A DNA stretch of 20,538 bases from Candidatus Saccharimonadota bacterium (GTDB taxonomy: Bacteria > Patescibacteriota > Saccharimonadia > Saccharimonadales > Saccharimonadaceae): NCBI GenBank assembly GCA_017510305.1, contig JAFWNO010000023.1, positions 1-20,538 on the forward strand, in the 5' to 3' direction. The notes under the pieces were generated by a model that was not told the origin of the DNA, made no database searches, and worked only from the letters and a program-made list of their open reading frames with translations. The translations under genes and the position numbers were made by a program. Position 1 is the stretch's first letter. Each line of letters opens with the position of its first letter. Shown piece after piece: positions 7,601-13,592 of the stretch.

Positions 7601-7640
7601 AGTAAATGAGGTATGCACATTAAAAGGAGGTTGAATATAA

Positions 7641-8552
7641 ATGAATGCTAATTATGGTCACATATTTTACAGTCCGACTGGCACATTACAGATTACGCTA
7701 AATGGGCCAGGATGTTATTATCGCAAGCAAGACTATTGCAAAATGTGCAATTATGGTGGCAACAATACTATAACGCTTCTAAATGCAGTACAATTTGTAG
7801 ATGATGCTATAAAACAACATCCACAAGCATCTAGGATTCTCATTGGTAGCAATGGCAGCATCCTTGATGAACGGGAAATATCAAGGTCAATCGTATCAGC
7901 CGCACTAAGTCGCATCCACGATTGCAGCATCAAAGATATCTACATTGAAACTCATGTAAACACCATTACCAAGGAGTCTCTAAAGTATCTAAAGAGTGAA
8001 TTACCGACAAAAAATATCACTATTGAAATGGGGCTTGAAAGTAGCAATGCATACGTTTTGCAGTCAATTATCAATAAGGATTTGGATTTAAGCATAGTAA
8101 GAGAATCCATCGAATTAATACATAATTACAATATGCGTGCAGCGCTTAATGTTATTTATGGCCTTTGGTACGATGAGGCAAGTATGCAAGCTGATTTTAT
8201 TGATACTTGTTACTGGGCAAGCACAAGAAAAGCAGACGAAATAATTGTCTTTCTGCTACACATTAAGCCCGGAACTCTTGTATATGATTGGTATATAGAT
8301 GGTAAAATATCTCCGCCATCGCACCGCGATTTCATCGAGATTTTACCATTGATAAATGATGAAGTTTTGCAAAAAATGTATTTTTCTTGGTATGGTGAAC
8401 GAGAAGAGGCAATTAACAGTGATGGGATTATTCCTCCATCATACGATGATTTAGAGCAAGAAAAAGTCATGCGTTTTTACTATGATTTTATGCGCAGTTC
8501 AAGTGGCTCAGAAAGGAGTAGGCTAATTTATCAATTTATTCACAACCACTAA
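7641..8552 (+). CDS. Radical SAM protein with CX7CX2C cluster motif (Elp3/RaSEA-like)
   Basis: The 303-residue protein has near its N terminus a segment GPGCYYRKQDYCKMCNYGG, giving Cys25, Cys33 and Cys36. This CX7CX2C spacing is unlike the canonical CX3CX2C, but resembles the Elp3-like group that includes the archaeosine synthase radical SAM subunit RaSEA, where a GC(W/Y)...C-x-MCxY motif is known. The rest fits a radical SAM TIM barrel: ILIGSNGSILDE (about 71-82), a DIYIETHVN strand near 103, the IEMGLESSNAYVLQSIINK segment near 129, and IVFLLHIKPGTLVYDWY near 208. The substrate is unknown. It is a single-gene unit with its own promoter and terminator, next to tRNA genes. Codon use is richer in A/T than in recA or yebC, which may mark transfer. 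A tRNA-modifying role is only suggested by the family resemblance. Confidence 0.75.
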   Translation: MNANYGHIFYSPTGTLQITLNGPGCYYRKQDYCKMCNYGGNNTITLLNAVQFVDDAIKQHPQASRILIGSNGSILDEREISRSIVSAALSRIHDCSIKDIYIETHVNTITKESLKYLKSELPTKNITIEMGLESSNAYVLQSIINKDLDLSIVRESIELIHNYNMRAALNVIYGLWYDEASMQADFIDTCYWASTRKADEIIVFLLHIKPGTLVYDWYIDGKISPPSHRDFIEILPLINDEVLQKMYFSWYGEREEAINSDGIIPPSYDDLEQEKVMRFYYDFMRSSSGSERSRLIYQFIHNH

Positions 8553-8559
8553 ACAAAAC

Positions 8560-8586
8560 GAGCGGTACATATTGACCGCTCTTTTT
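8560..8586 (+). terminator. Intrinsic terminator of the radical SAM gene
   Basis: GAGCGGT (8560-8566) pairs with ACCGCTC (8575-8581) across an 8-base loop, followed by five T residues. Confidence 0.85.
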
Positions 8587-8601
8587 ATATATCAATTCGT
8601 C

Positions 8602-8678
8602 TGGTAGTACCGGCTGGGATCGAACCAGCGACCTTAGGCTTATGAGTCCTACGCTCTAACCAACTGAGCTACGGTACC
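8602..8678 (-). tRNA. tRNA-Met (anticodon CAU), probably elongator
   Basis: The minus strand folds into a standard 77-nt cloverleaf with encoded CCA. The acceptor is GGTACCG/CGGTACT (G1-U72 wobble), the D arm is GCTC/GAGC, the anticodon loop is CTCATAA, and the T arm is GCTGG-TTCGATC-CCAGC. The anticodon stem has one A31-G39 mismatch. The G1-U72 pair, the AGGTC variable loop and the -CTACCA end resemble Gram-positive elongator tRNA-Met. A CAU tRNA-Ile needing lysidine (made by TilS, encoded in this window) is the alternative. Confidence 0.9.
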
Positions 8679-8688
8679 ATATCTCCTA

Positions 8689-8774
8689 TGGCGGAAGGGA
8701 CAGGATTCGAACCTGCGAGGCGTTAACCTGCTGGTTTTCAAGACCAGTGCCATCAACCACTCGGCCACCCTTCC
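8689..8774 (-). tRNA. tRNA-Ser (anticodon UGA)
   Basis: The minus strand gives an 86-nt class II tRNA with encoded CCA. The acceptor is GGAAGGG/CCCTTCC, the anticodon stem-loop is CTGGT-CTTGAAA-ACCAG, and there is a long variable arm (GCAGGTTAACGCCTC). The T arm is GCAGG-TTCGAAT-CCTGT. It lies 10 bases upstream of the tRNA-Met gene on the same strand, so both are likely co-transcribed. A minus-strand extended -10 (TGgTATAAT, 8789-8781) places transcription start about at the first tRNA base. Confidence 0.95.
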
Positions 8775-8780
8775 TCTACC

Positions 8781-8805
8781 ATTATACCACAAAATATGCT
8801 ATAAT
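8781..8805. promoter_or_regulatory. Divergent extended -10 boxes (tRNA operon and polymerase operon)
   Basis: On the minus strand TGgTATAAT ends 7 bases before the 5' end of tRNA-Ser (TATAAT at 8786-8781). On the plus strand TGcTATAAT (TATAAT 8800-8805) starts a leader of about 100 bases for the gene at 8916. The two promoters nearly overlap, so they may interfere with each other. The plus-strand leader contains a possible weak stem GATGC (8855-8859)/GCATC (8877-8881). Nothing else stands out between 8806 and 8904. Confidence 0.6.
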
Positions 8806-8915
8806 GGAATTATCAAGTTACACTTCGGTCACTGGCTTTGATTCATAAAATTTCGATGCGATGAGCAAACCGCCCAGCATCACCCACTAAACTTAATCAG
8901 AAATTAGGAGATTTT

Positions 8916-9176
8916 ATGAATCAAGAAAATTTACACGAAAGAATAGAAGTAGAAACCACTTTCGTCAAAGGAAATGTCAGATGTATCCCGAAGTCTTTTT
9001 TACGCAGTAATGGTCGGGAGATTATTATTACCGAAGTTGGCCTAGTGCATCCTAAATACGACGGCCTTCGCACTAATTACGCTTTTGATGTAACGGACGG
9101 CCAAGCAGATTACAGATTGGTTTTTGAAACAGAGAGATTAACTTGGTATTTAGAATGGATGGGGGATTATGAATAA
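8916..9176 (+). CDS. Small protein coupled to Y-family DNA polymerase
   Basis: This 86-residue soluble protein has Shine-Dalgarno AGGAG (8906-8910) and overlaps the start of the polymerase gene by 8 bases, so the two are translationally coupled. It has no signal peptide or membrane segment and looks like a small beta-rich domain: FVKGNVRCIPKSFLRSNGRE, IIITEVG, YAFDVTDGQADYRLVFE, TWYLEW. I do not recognise the family with certainty. Small proteins are encoded next to Y-family polymerases in other bacteria (YolD-like proteins in Firmicutes, DUF6504-type proteins in actinobacteria), and the beta-rich layout ending in a Trp-containing strand recalls the latter. A role as polymerase partner is inferred from coupling only. 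Confidence 0.75.
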   Translation: MNQENLHERIEVETTFVKGNVRCIPKSFLRSNGREIIITEVGLVHPKYDGLRTNYAFDVTDGQADYRLVFETERLTWYLEWMGDYE

Positions 9177-10383
9177 TATTATCTATGTAGATTTAAATTC
9201 TTGCTTTGCTACTGTCGAGCAGCAAGCTCGCCCGCGTCTTCGTTATAAGCCTGTTGCCATCACTAATCGCCTCGTGCCAAATTCTTGCATTATTGCTGCT
9301 AGCTACGAAGCAAAAGCTTGCGGCATCAAAGTCGGCACGCGCCGCGCAGAGGCTCTAGAGCTCTGCCCAAATATCATCTTTGCCGAGACCGAGCCATCCA
9401 AATATATCTATGTCCATCATAAATTTCGCCAAATTCTGGAAAGTTATTCTGCCAATGTCGCGATGAAATCTATCGATGAAGGCGTAATAGATTTAAATTC
9501 CAGCCCAGACCATCGCCCCGCTACAACAATCGGCCGCGAGATTAAACAGAGATTAAAAGATGAAATCGGCTGCTATATGCGCTGTAATGTCGGCATCGCT
9601 AGCAATAGATTTTTAGCCAAGCTCGCCGCCGGCCTGCACAAGCCAGATGGTCTAGATGAAATCACCAAAGATAATTTGCTAAAAGTTTATTCCAGTCTCA
9701 CGCTTTTAGATTTGCCAGGCATTAATGTCCGCATGGAGCGCCGGCTTAATTCCGTTGGGATTTTTACGCCTCTAGATTTTTATCACGCCAGCGAAGATAT
9801 CCTTGTAAAAATGGTTTGTAGAAGCATTAACGGCACAAAGTGGTATCAACGTCTCCGCGGCATAGAGGTAGATGATGTAGATTATGGTATTAAATCTATC
9901 GGCCGGGAATATGTCCTAGATGGCCGGGGCCTTCCTGCCAGTGAAATAGAAAAAAGATTGTTGCACTTAGCAGAGGATGTCGGCTATCGCCTGCGCAGCA
10001 AAGGTATGTGGGCCAGAGGTATAATGGTCTGGGGGCGGAGTTATCACGGCGATAGTTACAAAAAGCATTGCCTATCTACCGCTGCCTTTAATACGGACGA
10101 AGCCATTTTAACTATCACTCGGCAATTATTTAAAAATATGCCAAAAGATGTTAGGGTTATCGGCGTCACTCTCTATAAAATCCAGCCTCACGAGAACAGG
10201 GAAGTATCTTTATTTTATAAAGAAGTAGAGCGTAGCGCTAGGCTCTGCCAGGCGGAAGATAGTATCAATAACCGCTTTGGTCCGCGCACCATCCACCGTG
10301 CCAGCACTCTCGGCACCGACCAAGTCAAAGCTAAAATTCCGTTTGGTTCTACACGTTACTTAGATAAATTTCTCTCGGGGTAA
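9169..10383 (+). CDS. Y-family (translesion) DNA polymerase
   Basis: The 404-residue protein belongs to the DinB/UmuC superfamily, which copies past damaged bases. The palm carboxylates are visible: Asp8 in IYVDLNSCFATVE, and Asp103-Glu104 in SIDEGVIDL. Phe13 sits where the steric gate is expected. The fingers region (ITNRLVPNSCIIAASYEAKACGIKVG) and the GIASNRFLAKLAAGLHKPDG segment (about 143-162) are typical. A helix-hairpin-helix LLDLPGINVRMERRLNSVGI (about 179-198) follows, then a little-finger domain to about 390. No C-terminal beta-clamp motif is obvious. It overlaps the small upstream gene by 8 bases and lies just before recA, a plausible repair cluster. No LexA-like operator was recognised upstream. 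Confidence 0.92.
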   Translation: MNNIIYVDLNSCFATVEQQARPRLRYKPVAITNRLVPNSCIIAASYEAKACGIKVGTRRAEALELCPNIIFAETEPSKYIYVHHKFRQILESYSANVAMKSIDEGVIDLNSSPDHRPATTIGREIKQRLKDEIGCYMRCNVGIASNRFLAKLAAGLHKPDGLDEITKDNLLKVYSSLTLLDLPGINVRMERRLNSVGIFTPLDFYHASEDILVKMVCRSINGTKWYQRLRGIEVDDVDYGIKSIGREYVLDGRGLPASEIEKRLLHLAEDVGYRLRSKGMWARGIMVWGRSYHGDSYKKHCLSTAAFNTDEAILTITRQLFKNMPKDVRVIGVTLYKIQPHENREVSLFYKEVERSARLCQAEDSINNRFGPRTIHRASTLGTDQVKAKIPFGSTRYLDKFLSG

Positions 10384-10420
10384 AACCGCTGCTGCTTGCA
10401 AATAAAAAACTCATCAGATA

Positions 10421-10491
10421 TGATATAATTATTAATAAGATTAAGTTGCCGGGAGTCTTGGCTCACCGAAGGCGACAATAAAGGAGGTAAA
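10421..10491 (+). promoter_or_regulatory. recA promoter and leader hairpin
   Basis: An extended -10 TGaTATAAT (TATAAT 10424-10429) lacks a well-spaced -35; the only TTGCAA (10396-10401) is 22 bases away. The leader holds a two-part hairpin: GTTGCC (10445-10450) with GGCGAC (10471-10476, one G-U pair), stacked under GGGAG (10451-10455) with CTC-a-CC (10462-10467). It ends 4 bases before the Shine-Dalgarno AAGGAGG (10481-10487). There is no T-run, so it is not a terminator. Confidence 0.55.
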
Positions 10492-11523
10492 ATGCCCAAA
10501 AAAGTAGAAAAACAACCAGTCAAATCCGAAGATAAAGATAACGGAAAGTCTCAAGCCCTAGATCTAGCTATCGCTCAGATTACCAAGCAATTTGGTGATG
10601 GCTCCATTATGAAATTAGGGGAAGCCAAAAAGATTGACGTAGAATTATTGCCGTCTGGCTCGCTCTCGCTAGACTTAGCTCTCGGCGGCGGCTATCCAAA
10701 GGGAAGAATCATTGAGATTTACGGCCCAGAATCTTCCGGCAAGACGACTCTTGCGCTTCACGCCATCGCCGAGATTCAAAAGCAGGGTGGCCAAGCGGCT
10801 TTCATTGACGCAGAGCACGCCCTAGATCCAGCCTATGCAAAAAAGATTGGCGTAAAAACAGAAGATCTGCTTATTTCTCAGCCAGATAACGGCGAGCAAG
10901 CTCTAGAAATCTGTGAAACCCTAGTCCGTTCCAACGCCGTAGATTTAATCGTGGTAGATTCCGTTGCTGCCCTCGTGCCTCAGGCCGAGATAGACGGGGA
11001 TATGGGCGACGCCCAGATGGGTCTCCAGGCTCGGCTAATGTCTCAGGCTATGAGAAAGTTGACTGGCATCATTTCTAAGTCCAAGGCTACTGTCATCTTT
11101 ATCAACCAAATCCGTATGAAGATTGGCGTAATGTTTGGTAACCCCGAGACTACTACTGGTGGCAACGCTCTCAAGTTTTACGCTTCTGTCCGTATCGACA
11201 TCCGCCGTATTGGCCAGATTAAATCCGGCGATAATATTTCCGGCAATCGTACCAAGATTAAAGTTGTCAAAAATAAAATTGCCGCGCCGTTCCGCACTGC
11301 CGAGTTCGACATCATGTATAATGAAGGCATTTCCAAGACCGGCGACATCCTTGATTTAGCCGTGCAATATGGTGTAGTTGACAAGGCTGGTGCCTTCCTC
11401 AAGTACAAGGGCGAGACACTCGGCCAAGGCCGCGAAGCCGTCAAAAAGTTATTTAATGAAAAGCCAGAATTAATGGCCGAGATTGAAAGCCAAGTTCGCG
11501 AAAAGGCCGCCGAGGAGAATTAA
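10492..11523 (+). CDS. recA: RecA recombinase
   Basis: RecA forms filaments on single-stranded DNA and drives homologous strand exchange; it would also act on DNA imported through ComEC. The 343-residue protein is normal length. It shows the Walker A loop GPESSGKTT (from residue 78), the [19 protein letters not shown]alker B/loop L1 region, and [12 protein letters not shown]. The [31 protein letters not shown] segment spans loop L2. The C-terminal acidic tail ([11 protein letters not shown]) is short. The start follows Shine-Dalgarno AAGGAGG. The next gene begins immediately after the stop (TAAATG), so recA, the Nudix gene and recX form one unit. RecX in the same operon would modulate RecA filaments. 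Confidence 0.99.
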   Translation: MPKKVEKQPVKSEDKDNGKSQALDLAIAQITKQFGDGSIMKLGEAKKIDVELLPSGSLSLDLALGGGYPKGRIIEIYGPESSGKTTLALHAIAEIQKQGGQAAFIDAEHALDPAYAKKIGVKTEDLLISQPDNGEQALEICETLVRSNAVDLIVVDSVAALVPQAEIDGDMGDAQMGLQARLMSQAMRKLTGIISKSKATVIFINQIRMKIGVMFGNPETTTGGNALKFYASVRIDIRRIGQIKSGDNISGNRTKIKVVKNKIAAPFRTAEFDIMYNEGISKTGDILDLAVQYGVVDKAGAFLKYKGETLGQGREAVKKLFNEKPELMAEIESQVREKAAEEN

Positions 11524-12093
11524 ATGCATCAAGACGATTTGTGGCAAGCGTTTGACATAAATGGTGCTCGTGCAGATACTACTGGCTATAGGGCCTATAA
11601 TGGTAATCCAGATCTTGGCGATGACGCCTTTGTTGGCACTGTTAGTTTATGGCTGTATAGATATAACGATGGCGAAATAGAAATTCTCTTTCAGCAACGC
11701 TCACCAAAGGTCACTAATGGTGGCAAATGGGACGTTTCTGCTGGTGGCCACATCAATAATAATGAAGATAATATCAGTGCTATGGTCCGCGAAGCGCGTG
11801 AAGAAATCGGCGCAAAAATCGACCCCGCAAAGCTTGAATTCATCTTTCGTATCAGATCTCTTCATAACAAGCAAATGTTTAACAATTTCTATATTTATGA
11901 TTGGGACAAGCATAGTAGTAACTTTAAATTTGACGATGGCGAAGTTAGCCAGGTAAAATGGGTAAAGTTATCCGAATTTGATGATTTTGTCGACAAAAAT
12001 ACCAAAGATGTTATAAAGAATAATCAATTCACTCGCACAATGACTAAATTCTGGCTAGAGCGGAAACAGTCTGATGGAAATATTACGCAATAA
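11524..12093 (+). CDS. Nudix hydrolase
   Basis: Nudix proteins hydrolyse nucleoside diphosphates linked to another moiety. The 189-residue protein carries a near-perfect Nudix box GX5EX7REhXEEXGh at residues 75-97 (Gly75, Glu81, Arg89-Glu90, Glu93-Glu94, Gly96), preceded by KWDVSAG. The layout with LFQQRSPKVTNGGKWDVSAGGH resembles the YfcD/isopentenyl-diphosphate isomerase-like subgroup more than MutT. Substrate cannot be set from sequence. The ATG abuts the recA stop with no gap, and the end overlaps recX by 20 bases, so it is embedded in the recA operon. A housecleaning role alongside recombination is possible but inferred from context. Confidence 0.92.
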   Translation: MHQDDLWQAFDINGARADTTGYRAYNGNPDLGDDAFVGTVSLWLYRYNDGEIEILFQQRSPKVTNGGKWDVSAGGHINNNEDNISAMVREAREEIGAKIDPAKLEFIFRIRSLHNKQMFNNFYIYDWDKHSSNFKFDDGEVSQVKWVKLSEFDDFVDKNTKDVIKNNQFTRTMTKFWLERKQSDGNITQ

Positions 12094-12739
12094 TTCAGAT
12101 TCAATTATAGATACGGATAGTCTTCACAAAATTACCGCTCTCCGCCCCGCCGTTCATAATGAAAATCGCGTTAATATCTATGTGGATGACGAGTTTGCTT
12201 TTTCGCTGGATATTTCTCAAGTTATTGATTTCAAAATTAAATGCGGCCAGAAAGTTACCGACGAAGATTTAGCTAGATTTCGCAAGGCTTCTAATTTTGG
12301 TAAACTTTACCAGCGCACTTTGGAGTGGGTCTTAACTCGCCCGCGTTCTATCCGCGAGGCTCGGGATTATCTAAAAAAGAAGAAATACCAAAAGCCAGAA
12401 TATGAGATTTCCGATGAAGATATCAAGGCAGTCATCTCGCGACTCACCGAAAAAGGCTATCTAGATGATGTAAAGTTTACAACATATTATATCGAAAACC
12501 GCTTCCAGAAAAAAGGCATCTCAATAAAGCGATTAAAACTAGAATTACAGAATAAAGGTATCAGCTCCGATTTAGTAGAGCAAGCCCTAAAAGAAGTTGG
12601 CAGAAGCGACGAAGACGAAATTCAAAAAATCATCGCTAAAAAGCGCGCTCGCTATGATGATGATAAACTTATTTCCTATCTAGTTCGTCAGGGTTTTGAT
12701 TTTGAATTGGCGCGTAGCTCTGTTCGCGAAATGGATTGA
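12074..12739 (+). CDS. recX: RecX regulatory protein
   Basis: RecX binds RecA filaments and limits or adjusts their activity. The 221-residue protein has the three-helix-repeat organisation of the family: YQRTLEWVLTRPRSIREARDYLKKKKY, then VISRLTEKGYLDDVKFTTYYIENRFQKKGISIKRLKLELQNKGIS, then KIIAKKRARYDDDKLISYLVRQGFDFELARSSV near the C terminus. An N-terminal extension of about 80 residues with a small beta domain (VNIYVDDEFAFSLDISQVI) is typical for Gram-positive-type RecX. It overlaps the Nudix gene by 20 bases. Its last 71 bases overlap, in antisense, the end of the convergent PRC-barrel gene, with no terminator between them. Confidence 0.93.
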   Translation: MEILRNNSDSIIDTDSLHKITALRPAVHNENRVNIYVDDEFAFSLDISQVIDFKIKCGQKVTDEDLARFRKASNFGKLYQRTLEWVLTRPRSIREARDYLKKKKYQKPEYEISDEDIKAVISRLTEKGYLDDVKFTTYYIENRFQKKGISIKRLKLELQNKGISSDLVEQALKEVGRSDEDEIQKIIAKKRARYDDDKLISYLVRQGFDFELARSSVREMD

Positions 12740-13277
12740 CGAAATTCGGCACAAATTCTTCCTTGACAGATTCTCTGCGGATTTTTTGCTCTTCATCTTT
12801 TACGATTATCTCATTGTCATTTATCTTCACTACCTGCTTCACTGAAATCACCAATTCTGGGTCCATCAGTGCCTTAAGTGGTGGCCGCTGGATTATCAGT
12901 TGATGTATCTGGAAATCATTTGGGTCAAGCGTATAATCTATCACTTTGCCAAGTTTTGTGCCCTTTTTAGTCACAACTTTTTTGCCAATCGGCGTGTAAT
13001 TATAGTCTAGAAATTTCTCTAGGCGCAGCGCGTCCTCTCTCGTAGTAAAATCATCATAAGAATTTACAATCATCCCTAGATCAGAAAACTCGCGAATATA
13101 CCGCACGTCCAAGATATCTCCTACTTCGTCTTTGCCTACAAGCGGCCCCGCCAGATAAAAAGCTACAATCTTCAGATTGTGCGGGTCAATAATTGGCTGC
13201 GTTGTTTCAGCAATTTTCCCAGTCACGTGCAGGGATAATACCGGCGTGCCAATTATCTTGCTTGAGTTTACCAACAT
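12669..13277 (-). CDS. PRC-barrel domain protein
   Basis: The 202-residue protein appears to contain two PRC-barrel-like beta domains, a fold found in RimM and in photosynthetic reaction centre subunit H. The first begins near residue 5 (SSKIIGTPVLSLHVTGKIAETTQPIIDPHNLKIVAFYL). The second begins near 95 (PIGKKVVTKKGTKLGKVIDYTLDPNDFQIHQLIIQRP). The C-terminal tail (about 165-202) is charged and probably flexible. There is no signal peptide. The start codon lies exactly 7 bases after a minus-strand TATAAT, so the mRNA is predicted to be leaderless. The tail-coding end overlaps recX antisense by 71 bases. Function is unknown; such proteins are frequent in Saccharibacteria. Confidence 0.82.
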   Translation of the reverse strand: MLVNSSKIIGTPVLSLHVTGKIAETTQPIIDPHNLKIVAFYLAGPLVGKDEVGDILDVRYIREFSDLGMIVNSYDDFTTREDALRLEKFLDYNYTPIGKKVVTKKGTKLGKVIDYTLDPNDFQIHQLIIQRPPLKALMDPELVISVKQVVKINDNEIIVKDEEQKIRRESVKEEFVPNFVNPFREQSYAPIQNQNPDELDRK

Positions 13278-13283
13278 ACTTCA

Positions 13284-13336
13284 ATTATAGCAAGTAATAA
13301 AAATAGTTGCAATTGCTAACGCGCCTGTGCTATAAT
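13284..13336. promoter_or_regulatory. Divergent promoters sharing one palindromic -35 hexamer
   Basis: TTGCAA at 13307-13312 equals its own reverse complement. Rightward, an 18-base spacer leads to extended -10 TGcTATAAT (TATAAT 13331-13336), with a predicted start at about 13343. Leftward, a 17-base spacer leads to TATAAT (13289-13284), 7 bases before the ATG of the PRC-barrel gene. Two polymerases cannot use the hexamer at once, so the promoters should be mutually exclusive at any moment. Confidence 0.7.
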
Positions 13337-13342
13337 AGGAAC

Positions 13343-13592
13343 TGGATAGCACAATTAGAACGATATATAGAAGCGGCGCTTTTGTATATAGATTATTAAT
13401 ATTATACTTCTTTAGCGGAAGCATATACACTTAGATATTAAAATGGTGCCATGAGCTGTACCGGAAAAAGTATCTCAGTGTATGAGCCGCTTTTCGTTCT
13501 AGTGCTATCCACTCGTGGCACCATTTTAGTTGGCTCAATAATACCTCCAAACTAAAATGGTGCTCACGAGCAAGATAAGCAAAGGAGGTCCA
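13343..13592 (+). promoter_or_regulatory. Long structured leader (candidate riboswitch or other cis-acting RNA)
   Basis: The 315-base gap before the FISUMP gene is mostly this leader. From the predicted transcription start, three collinear helices pair: TGGATAGCAC (13343-13352) with GTGCTATCCA (13502-13511), TAGAACG (13356-13362) with CGTTCTA (13495-13501), and AAGCGGC (13371-13377) with GCCGCTT (13486-13492). Inside are CTTC/GAAG (13407-13410/13418-13421), TGTATAT/ATATACA (13383-13389/13423-13429) and a competing ATACACT/AGTGTAT (13425-13431/13477-13483). Segment 13512-13530 can pair either upstream with TAAAATGGTGCCATGAG (13439-13455, 17 bp, one wobble) or downstream with 13551-13570 (19 pairs, one bulge). 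The downstream hairpin's loop holds ACCTCC (13543-13548), complementary to the Shine-Dalgarno GGAGGT (13584-13589). The layout suggests switched translation. Confidence 0.7.

Noticed and set aside
8781..10491. LexA/SOS box before the polymerase operon or recA
   Set aside because: No convincing palindrome of the Gram-positive or Gram-negative LexA type could be found in either upstream region.
13343..13511. Hammerhead, twister or group I intron in the FISUMP leader
   Set aside because: Required core sequences such as CUGAUGA...GAAA or group I P7 were not found; the pairings fit a leader switch better.
13557..13592. Upstream in-frame ATG for the second FISUMP gene
   Set aside because: It lies inside a predicted hairpin and has no ribosome site, whereas 13593 follows AAGGAGGT and starts a clean signal anchor.
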